From NCBI GenBank assembly GCA_916610825.1, contig OU744452.1:9890021-9954020 (forward strand): a stretch of 64,000 nucleotides of DNA, written 5' to 3'. The stretch comes from Haliclystus octoradiatus (Eukaryota > Cnidaria > Staurozoa > Stauromedusae > Haliclystidae). Of the stretch, positions 16,101 through 28,100 are shown piece after piece (the stretch's first letter is position 1; the number at the start of each line of letters is the position of its first letter). The position numbers and the translations under genes are program-made. The notes beneath the pieces were generated by a model that saw only the letters and a list, made by a program, of their open reading frames with translations, had not been told where the DNA came from and did no database searches.

Positions 16101-19100
16101 ACAACAACAGAGAAGCCAAGCACTGTAACTGATCAACCAACCACGATTGCTGATAACACCACTACTGAAACACCTTCCACTACAATAGCTCCAACAACAA
16201 CAGAGAAGCCAAGCACTGTTACTGAAGAACCAACCACTATTGCTGATAACACCACTACCGAAACACCTTCTACCTCCTCCGGTTCAACAACAACAGAGAA
16301 GCCAAGCACTATAACTGATCAACCAACCACGATTGCTGATAACACCACTCCCGCAGCACCTTCTACTACATTAGCTCCAACAACAACAGAGAAGCCAAGC
16401 ACTGTAACTGATCAACCAACCACGATTGCTGATAACACCACTACTGAAACACCTTCCACTACTTTAGCTCCAACAACAACAGAGAAGCCAAGCACTGTAA
16501 TTGATCAACCAACCACTATTGCTGATAACACCACAAGCGAAACAACTTCTACGTCATCAGCTCCAACAACAACAGAAAAGCCAAGCACTATTACTGATCA
16601 ACCAACCACGATTGCTGATAACACCACTACAGAAACACCATCTACCACGTATGCTCCATCTACAACTGAAAAATCAAGTACTTTAACTGATCAACCGACC
16701 ACTGTTGCTGATAATACCACTACAGAAACACCTTCTACCTCCTCCGCTCCAACAACAACAGAGAAGCCAAGCACTATTACTGATCAAACAACCACGATTG
16801 CTGATAACACCACTCCCGCAGCACCTTCTACTACATTAGCTCCAACAACAACAGAGAAGCCAAGCACTGTAACTGATCAACCAACCACGATTGCTGATAA
16901 CACCACTACTGAAACACCTTCCACTACATTAGCTCCAACAACAACAGAGAAGCCAAGCACTGTAACTGATCAACCAACCACTATTGCTGATAACACCACA
17001 AGCGAAACAACTTCTACGTCATCAGCTCCAACAACAACAGAGAAGCCAAGCACTGTAACTGATCAACCAACCACGATTGCTGATAACACCACTACAGAAA
17101 CACCATCTACCACGTATGCTCCATCTACAACTGAAAAACCAAGTACTTTAACTGATCAACCGACCACTGTTGCTGATAATACCACTACAGAAACACCTTC
17201 TACCTCCTCCGCTCCAACAACAACAGAGAAGCCAAGCACTATTACTGATCAAACAACCACGATTGCTGATAACACCACTACCGAAACACCTTCTACCACG
17301 TATATTCCAACTACAACCGTACAACCAAGCACTATAACTGATCAACCGACCACTGTTGCTGATAATACCACTACAGAAACACCATCTACCACTTATGTTC
17401 CCACTACAACAGAAAAGCAAAGCACTGTAACTGATCAACCGACCACCTTTGCTGACAACACCACTACCGAAACACCTTCGACTTCCTCCGCTCCAACAAC
17501 AACAGAGAAGCCAAGCACTGTTACTGATCAACCAACCACGATTGCTGATAACACTACTACAGAAACAACATCTACCACGTATGTTCCAACTACAACGGAA
17601 AACCCAAGCACTATATCTGATCAGCCAACCACTATTTCTGATAACACCACTAGCGAAACACCTTCTACCTCATCAGCTCCAACAACAACAGAACCACCAA
17701 GCACTATAACTGATCAACCGACCACTGTTGCTGATAACACCACTACAGAAACACCATCTACTACATTAGCTCCAACAACAACAGAGAAGCCAAGCACTGT
17801 TTCTGATCAACCAACCACGATTGCTGATAACACCACTACAGAAACATCTTCTACCACTTCAGCTCCAACAACAACAGAAAAACCAAGCACCGTAATTGAT
17901 CAACCAACCACTGTTCCTGATAACACCACTACCAAAACACCTTCTACCACGTATATTCCAACTACAACCGAACAACCAAGCACTGTAACTGATCAACCGA
18001 CCACTGTTGCTAATAACACCACTACCAAAACATTTTCTACCTCCTCCGGTCCAACAACAACAGAGAAGCCAAGCACTGTTACTGAAGAACCAACCACTAT
18101 TGCTGATAACACCACTACCGAAACACCTTCTACCTCCTCTGGTCCAACAACAACAGAGAAGCCAAGCACTATAACTGATCAACCAAACACGATTGCTGAT
18201 AACACCACTCCCGCAGCACCTTCTACTACATTAGCTCCAACAACAACAGAGAAGCCAAGCACTGTAACTGATCAACCAACCACGATTGCTGATAACACCA
18301 CTACTGAAACACCTTCCACTACATTAGCTCCAACAACAACAGAGAAGCCAAGCACTGTTACTGAAGAACCAACCACTATTGCTGATAACACCACTACCGA
18401 AACACCTTCTACCTCCTCCGGTCCAACAACAACAGAGAAGCCAAGCACTATAACTGATCAACCAACCACGATTGCTGATAACACCACTCCCGCAGCACCT
18501 TCTACTACATTAGCTCCAACAACAACAGAGAAGCCAAGCACTGTAACTGATCAACCAACCACGATTGCTGATAACACCACTACTGAAACACCTTCCACTA
18601 CATTAGCTCCAACAACAACAGAGAAGCCAAGCACTGTAACTGATCAACCAACCACTATTGCTGATAACACCACAAGCGAAACAACTTCTACGTCATCAGC
18701 TCCAACAACAACAGAAAAGCCAAGCACTATTACTGATCAACCAACCACGATTGCTGATAACACCACTACAGAAACACCATCTACCACGTATGCTCCATCT
18801 ACAACTGAAAAATCAAGTACTTTAACTGATCAACCGACCACTGTTGCTGATAATACCACTACAGAAACACCTTCTACCTCCTCCGCTCCAACAACAACAG
18901 AGAAGCCAAGCACTATTACTGATCAAACAACCACGATTGCTGATAACACCACTCCCGCAGCACCTTCTACTACATTAGCTCCAACAACAACAGAGAAGCC
19001 AAGCACTGTAACTGATCAACCAACCACGATTGCTGATAACACCACTACTGAAACACCTTCCACTACATTAGCTCCAACAACAACAGAGAAGCCAAGCACT

Positions 19101-22100
19101 GTAACTGATCAACCAACCACTATTGCTGATAACACCACAAGCGAAACAACTTCTACGTCATCAGCTCCAACAACAACAGAAAAGCCAAGCACTATTACTG
19201 ATCAACCAACCACGATTGCTGATAACACCACTACAGAAACACCATCTACCACGTATGCTCCATCTACAACTGAAAAACCAAGTACTTTAACTGATCAACC
19301 GACCACTGTTGCTGATAATACCACTACAGAAACACCTTCTACCTCCTCCGCTCCAACAACAACAGAGAAGCCAAGCACTATTACTGATCAAACAACCACG
19401 ATTGCTGATAACACCACTACCGAAACACCTTCTACCACGTATATTCCAACTACAACCGTACAACCAAGCACTATAACTGATCAACCGACCACTGTTGCTG
19501 ATAATACCACTACAGAAACACCATCTACCACTTATGTTCCCACTACAACAGAAAAGCAAAGCACTGTAACTGATCAACCGACCACCTTTGCTGACAACAC
19601 CACTACCGAAACACCTTCGACTTCCTCCGCTCCAACAACAACAGAGAAGCCAAGCACTGTTACTGATCAACCAACCACGATTGCTGATAACACTACTACA
19701 GAAACAACATCTACCACGTATGTTCCAACTACAACGGAAAACCCAAGCACTATATCTGATCAGCCAACCACTATTTCTGATAACACCACTAGCGAAACAC
19801 CTTCTACCTCATCAGCTCCAACAACAACAGAACCACCAAGCACTATAACTGATCAACCGACCACTGTTGCTGATAACACCACTACAGAAACACCATCTAC
19901 TACATTAGCTCCAACAACAACAGAGAAGCCAAGCACTGTTTCTGATCAACCAACCACGATTGCTGATAACACCACTACAGAAACATCTTCTACCACTTCA
20001 GCTCCAACAACAACAGAAAAACCAAGCACCGTAATTGATCAACCAACCACTGTTCCTGATAACACCACTACCAAAACACCTTCTACCACGTATATTCCAA
20101 CTACAACCGAACAACCAAGCACTGTAACTGATCAACCGACCACTGTTGCTAATAACACCACTACCAAAACATTTTCTACCTCCTCCGGTCCAACAACAAC
20201 AGAGAAGCCAAGCACTGTTACTGAAGAACCAACCACTATTGCTGATAACACCACTACCGAAACACCTTCTACCTCCTCTGGTCCAACAACAACAGAGAAG
20301 CCAAGCACTATAACTGATCAACCAAACACGATTGCTGATAACACCACTCCCGCAGCACCTTCTACTACATTAGCTCCAACAACAACAGAGAAGCCAAGCA
20401 CTGTAACTGATCAACCAACCACGATTGCTGATAACACCACTACTGAAACACCTTCCACTACAATAGCTCCAACAACAACAGAGAAGCCAAGCACTGTTAC
20501 TGAAGAACCAACCACTATTGCTGATAACACCACTACCGAAACACCTTCTACCTCCTCCGGTTCAACAACAACAGAGAAGCCAAGCACTATAACTGATCAA
20601 CCAACCACGATTGCTGATAACACCACTCCCGCAGCACCTTCTACTACATTAGCTCCAACAACAACAGAGAAGCCAAGCACTGTAACTGATCAACCAACCA
20701 CGATTGCTGATAACACCACTACTGAAACACCTTCCACTACATTAGCTCCAACAACAACAGAGAAGCCAAGCACTGTAACTGATCAACCAACCACGATTGC
20801 TGATAACACCACTACTGAAACACCTTCCACTACTTTAGCTCCAACAACAACAGAGAAGCCAAGCACTGTAACTGATCAACGAACCACTATTGCTGATAAC
20901 ACCACTAGCGAAACACCTTCTACCTCATCAGCTCCAACAACAACAGAAAAGCCAAGCACTATTACTGATCAACCAACCACGATTGCTGATAACACTACTA
21001 CAGAAACATCATCTACCATGTATGCTCCATCTACAACTGAAAAACCAAGTACTATAACTGATCAACCGACCACTGCTGCTGATAATACCACTACAGAAAC
21101 ACCATCTACCACTAATGTTCCCACTACAACCGAAAAGCAAAGCACTGTAACTGATCAACCAACTACCTTTGCTGACAACACCACTACCGAAACACCTTCT
21201 ACCACGTATATTCCAACTACAACCGAACAACCAAGCACTGTAACTGATCAACCAACCACTATTGCTGATAACACCACTAGCGAAACACCTTCTACGTCAT
21301 CAGCTCCAACAACAACAGAAAAGCCAAGCACTATTACTGATCAACCAACCACGATTGCTGATAACACCACTACAGAAACACCTTCTACAACATTAGCTCC
21401 AACAACAAAAGAGAAGCCAAGCACTATTACTGATCAACCAACCACTATTGCTGATAACACCACTAGCGAAACACCTTCTACCTCATCAGCTCCAACAACA
21501 ACAGAAAAGCCAAGCACTATAACTAATCAACCGACCACTGTTGCTGATAACACCACTACAGAAACACCATCTACTACATTAGCTCCAACAACAACAGAGA
21601 AGCCAAGCACTGTTTCTGATCAACCAACCACGATTGCTGATAACGCCACTACAGAAACACCTTCTACCTCCTCCGCTCCAACAACAACAGAGAAGCCAAG
21701 CACTGTTACTGAAGAACCAACCACTATTGCTGATAACACCAATACCGAAACACCTTCTACCTCCTCCGCTCCAACAACAACAGAGATGCCAAGCACTGTT
21801 ACTGATCAACCAACCACTATTGCTGATAACACTACTACAGAAACACCATCTACCACGTATGTTCCAACTACAACCGAAAATCCAAGCACTATATCTGATC
21901 AGCCAACCACTATTGCTGATAACACCACTAGCGAAACACCTTCTACCTCATCAGCTCCAACAACAACAGAAAAGCCAAGCACTATAACTGATCAACCGAC
22001 CACTGTTGCTGATAACACCACTACCAAAACACCTTCTACCACGTATATTCCAACTACAACCGAACAACCAAGCACTGTAACTGATCAACCGACCACTGTT

Positions 22101-25100
22101 GCTAATAACACCACTACCAAAACACCTTCTACCTCCTCCGGTCCAACAACAACAGAGAAGCCAAGCACTGTTACTGAAGAACCAACCACTATTGCTGATA
22201 ACACCACTACCGAAACACCTTCTACCTCCTCCGCTCCAACAACAACAGAGAAGCCAAGCACTGTTACTGATCAACCAACCACTATTGCTGATAACACCAC
22301 TAGCGAAACACCTTCTACCTCATCAGCTCCAACAACAACAGAAAAGCCAAGCACTGTAACTGATCAACCAACCACTATTGCTGATAACACCACTACAGAA
22401 ACACCATCTACCACGTATGCTCCATCTACAACTGAAAAACCAAGTACTATAACTGATCAACCGACCACTGTTTCTGATAATACCACTACAAAAACACCAT
22501 CAACAACAGAGAAGCCAAGCACTGTAACTGATCAACCAACCACTATTGCTGACAACACCACTAGCGAAACACCTTCTACCTCATCAGCTCCAACCTCAAC
22601 AGAAAAGCCAAGCACTGTAACTGATCAACCAACCACTATTGCTGATAACACCACTACAGAAGCACCATCTACCACGTATGCTCCATCTACAACTGAAAAA
22701 CCAAGTACTATAACTGATCAACCGACCACTGTTTCTGATAATACCACTACAAAAACACCGTCAACAACAGAGAAGCCAAGCACTGTAACTGATCAACCAA
22801 CCACTATTGCTGACAACACCACTAGCGAAGCACCTTCTACCTCATCAGCACCAACAACAACAGAAAAGCCAAGCACTATTACTGATCAACCAAGTACGAT
22901 TGCTGATAACACCACTAGCGAAACAACTTCTACCTCATCAGCTCCAACAACAACAGAAAAGCCAAGCACTGTTACTGATAAAACAACCACTATTGCTGAT
23001 GACACTACTACAGAAACACCATCTACCACGTATGTTCCAACTACAACAGAAAGTCAAAGCACTATAACTGATCAGCCAACCACTATTGCTGATAACACCA
23101 CTAGCGAAACACCTTCTACCTCATCAGCTCCAACAACAACAGAAAAGCCAAGCACTATTACTGATCAACAAACCACGATTGCTGATAACACCACTAGTGA
23201 AACACTTTCTACCTCATCAGCTCCAACAACAACAGAAAAGCCAAGCACTGTTACTGATCAACCAACCACTATTGCTGATAACACCACTACCGAAACACCT
23301 TCTACTACCTCTGCTCCAATAACAACAACAGAAAAGCCAAGCACTATAACTGATCAACCGACCACTGTTGTTGATAACACCACTACAGAAACACCATCTA
23401 CTAAATTAGCTCCAACAACAACAGAGAAGACAAGCACTGTTTCTGATCAACCAACCACGATTGCTGATAACACCACTACAGAAACATCTTTTACCACTTC
23501 AGCTCCAACAACAACAGAAAAACCAAGCACCGTAACTGATCAACCAACCACTGTTCCTGATAACACCACTACCAAAACACCTTCTACCACGTATATTCCA
23601 ACTACAACCGAACAACCAAGCACTGTAACTGATCAACCGACCACTGTTGCTAATAACACCACTACCAAATCATTTTCTACCATGTCCGGTCCAACAACAA
23701 CAGAGAAGCCAAGCACTGTTACTGAAGAACCAACCACTATTGCTGATAACACCACTACCGAAACACCTTCTACCTCCTCCGGTCCATCAACAACAGAGAA
23801 GCCAAGCACTATAACTGATCAACCAACCACGATTGCTGATAACACCACTCCCGCAGCACCTTCTACTACATTAGCTCCAACAACAACAGAGAAGCCAAGC
23901 ACTGTAACTGATCAACCAACCACGATTGCTGATAACACCACTACTGAAAAACCTTCCACTACATTAGCTCCAACAACAACAGAGAAGCCAAGCACTGTAA
24001 CTGATCAACCAACCACTATTTCTGATAACACCACAAGCGAAACAACTTCTACGTCATCAGCTCCAACAACAACAGAAAAGCCAAGCACTATTACTGATCA
24101 ACCAACCACGATTGCTGATAACACCACTACAGAAACACCATCTACCACGTATGCTCCATCTACAACTGAAAAACCAAGTACTTTAACTGATCAACCGACC
24201 ACTGTTGCTGATAATACCACTACAGAAACACCTTCTACCTCCTCCGCTCCAACAACAACAGAGAAGCCAAGCACTGTTACTGATCAACCAACCACGATTG
24301 CTGATAACACCACTACCGAAACACCTTCTACCACGTATATTCCAACTACAACCGTACAACCAAGCACTATAACTGATCAACCGACCACTGTTGCTGATAA
24401 TACCACTACAGAAACACCATCTACCACTTATGTTCCCACTACAACAGAAAAGCAAAGCACTGTAACTGATCAACCGACCACCTTTGCTGACAACACCACT
24501 ACCGAAACACCTTCGACTTCCTCCGCTCCAACAACAACAGAGAAGCCAAGCACTGTTACTGATCAACCAACCACGATTGCTGATAACACTACTACAGAAA
24601 CAACATCTACCACGTATGTTCCAACTACAACGGAAAACCCAAGCACTATATCTGATCAGCCAACCACTATTTCTGATAACACCACTAGCGAAACACCTTC
24701 TACCTCATCAGCTCCAACAACAACAGAACCACCAAGCACTATAACTGATCAACCGACCACTGTTGCTGATAACACCACTACAGAAACACCATCTACTACA
24801 TTAGCTCCAACAACAACAGAGAAGCCAAGCACTGTTTCTGATCAACCAACCACGATTGCTGATAACACCACTACAGAAACATCTTCTACCACTTCAGCTC
24901 CAACAACAACAGAAAAACCAAGCACCGTAATTGATCAACCAACCACTGTTCCTGATAACACCACTACCAAAACACCTTCTACCACGTATATTCCAACTAC
25001 AACCGAACAACCAAGCACTGTAACTGATCAACCGACCACTGTTGCTAATAACACCACTACCAAAACATTTTCTACCTCCTCCGGTCCAACAACAACAGAG

Positions 25101-28100
25101 AAGCCAAGCACTGTTACTGAAGAACCAACCACTATTGCTGATAACACCACTACCGAAACACCTTCTACCTCCTCTGGTCCAACAACAACAGAGAAGCCAA
25201 GCACTATAACTGATCAACCAAACACGATTGCTGATAACACCACTCCCGCAGCACCTTCTACTACATTAGCTCCAACAACAACAGAGAAGCCAAGCACTGT
25301 AACTGATCAACCAACCACGATTGCTGATAACACCACTACTGAAACACCTTCCACTACAATAGCTCCAACAACAACAGAGAAGCCAAGCACTGTTACTGAA
25401 GAACCAACCACTATTGCTGATAACACCACTACCGAAACACCTTCTACCTCCTCCGGTTCAACAACAACAGAGAAGCCAAGCACTATAACTGATCAACCAA
25501 CCACGATTGCTGATAACACCACTACTGAAACACCTTCCACTACATTAGCTCCAACAACAACAGAGAAGCCAAGCACTGTAACTGATCAACCAACCACTAT
25601 TGCTGATAACACCACAAGCGAAACAACTTCTACGTCATCAGCTCCAACAACAACAGAAAAGCCAAGCACTATTACTGATCAACCAACCACGATTGCTGAT
25701 AACACCACTACAGAAACACCATCTACCACGTATGCTCCATCTACAACTGAAAAACCAAGTACTTTAACTGATCAACCGACCACTGTTGCTGATAATACCA
25801 CTACAGAAACACCTTCTACCTCCTCCGCTCCAACAACAACAGAGAAGCCAAGCACTATTACTGATCAAACAACCACGATTGCTGATAACACCACTACCGG
25901 AACACCTTCTACCACGTATATTCCAACTACAACCGTACAACCAAGCACTATAACTGATCAACCGACCACTGTTGCTGATAATACCACTACAGAAACACCA
26001 TCTACCACTTATGTTCCCACTACAACAGAAAAGCAAAGCACTGTAACTGATCAACCGACCACCTTTGCTGACAACACCACTACCGAAACACCTTCGACTT
26101 CCTCCGCTCCAACAACAACAGAGAAGCCAAGCACTGTTACTGATCAACCAACCACGATTGCTGATAACACTACTACAGAAACAACATCTACCACGTATGT
26201 TCCAACTACAACGGAAAACCCAAGCACTATATCTGATCAGCCAACCACTATTTCTGATAACACCACTAGCGAAACACCTTCTACCTCATCAGCTCCAACA
26301 ACAACAGAACCACCAAGCACTATAACTGATCAACCGACCACTGTTGCTGATAACACCACTACAGAAACACCATCTACTACATTAGCTCCAACAACAACAG
26401 AGAAGCCAAGCACTGTTTCTGATCAACCAACCACGATTGCTGATAACACCACTACAGAAACATCTTCTACCACTTCAGCTCCAACAACAACAGAAAAACC
26501 AAGCACCGTAATTGATCAACCAACCACTGTTCCTGATAACACCACTACCAAAACACCTTCTACCACGTATATTCCAACTACAACCGAACAACCAAGCACT
26601 GTAACTGATCAACCGACCACTGTTGCTAATAACACCACTACCAAAACATTTTCTACCTCCTCCGGTCCAACAACAACAGAGAAGCCAAGCACTGTTACTG
26701 AAGAACCAACCACTATTGCTGATAACACCACTACCGAAACACCTTCTACCTCCTCTGGTCCAACAACAACAGAGAAGCCAAGCACTATAACTGATCAACC
26801 AAACACGATTGCTGATAACACCACTCCCGCAGCACCTTCTACTACATTAGCTCCAACAACAACAGAGAAGCCAAGCACTGTAACTGATCAACCAACCACT
26901 ATTGCTGATAACACCACTACTGAAACACCTTCCACTACAATAGCTCCAACAACAACAGAGAAGCCAAGCACTGTTACTGAAGAACCAACCACTATTGCTG
27001 ATAACACCACTACCGAAACACCTTCTACCTCCTCCGGTTCAACAACAACAGAGAAGCCAAGCACTATAACTGATCAACCAACCACGATTGCTGATAACAC
27101 CACTCCCGCAGCACCTTCTACTACATTAGCTCCAACAACAACAGAAAAGCCAAGCACTGTTACTGATCAACCAACCACGATTGCTGATAACACCACTACT
27201 GAAACACCTTCCACTACTTTAGCTCCAACAACAACAGAGAAGCCAAGCACTGTAACTGATCAACCAACCACTATTGCTGATAACACCACAAGCGAAACAA
27301 CTTCTACGTCATCAGCTCCAACAACAACAGAAAAGCCAAGCACTATTACTGATCAACCAACCACGATTGCTGATAACACCACTACAGAAACACCATCTAC
27401 CACGTATGCTCCATCTACAACTGAAAAATCAAGTACTTTAACTGATCAACCGACCACTGTTGCTGATAATACCACTACAGAAACACCTTCTACCTCCTCC
27501 GCTCCAACAACAACAGAGAAGCCAAGCACTATTACTGATCAAACAACCACGATTGCTGATAACACCACTCCCGCAGCACCTTCTACTACATTAGCTCCAA
27601 CAACAACAGAGAAGCCAAGCACTGTAACTGATCAACCAACCACGATTGCTGATAACACCACTACTGAAACACCTTCCACTACATTAGCTCCAACAACAAC
27701 AGAGAAGCCAAGCACTGTAACTGATCAACCAACCACTATTGCTGATAACACCACAAGCGAAACAACTTCTACGTCATCAGCTCCAACAACAACAGAAAAG
27801 CCAAGCACTATTACTGATCAACCAACCACGATTGCTGATAACACCACTACAGAAACACCATCTACCACGTATGCTCCATCTACAACTGAAAAACCAAGTA
27901 CTATAACTGATCAACCGACCACTGTTGCTGATAATACCACTACAGAAACACCTTCTACCTCCTCCGCTCCAACAACAACAGAGAAGCCAAGCACTATTAC
28001 TGATCAAACAACCACGATTGCTGATAACACCACTACCGGAACACCTTCTACCACGTATATTCCAACTACAACCGTACAACCAAGCACTATAACTGATCAA

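Larger units (their letters stand above)
11690..16340 (+). repeat. Block copied to 20.87-25.5 kb and 33.9-38.3 kb (copy 1 of 3)
   Basis: This block of about 50 units recurs at offset 9,174 bp and again at 22,156 bp. It contains the TSSTMYAP unit, two of the 75-bp short units (13281 and 13542) and the single 96-bp unit (14082). The offset of 9,174 equals 99 units minus two short-unit deficits plus one long-unit excess, which confirms that the block moved with its odd-length units. Confidence 0.88.
20870..25515 (+). repeat. Block copy 2 of 3 (offset 9,174 bp)
   Basis: This block matches 11.69-16.34 kb. The left junction lies in a shared PTTTEKPSTVTDQ stretch just before the DQR variant at about 20880; the source has an SSAP linker upstream of it and this copy has a TLAP linker. 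The right end is at about 25515, where Thr-Glu-Thr-Pro replaces the source's Pro-Ala-Ala-Pro, a net loss of six units compared with the 2,139-bp series. Small internal differences from copy 1, for example TDQP instead of TDQT near 24290, look like later mutation or conversion. Confidence 0.85.
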
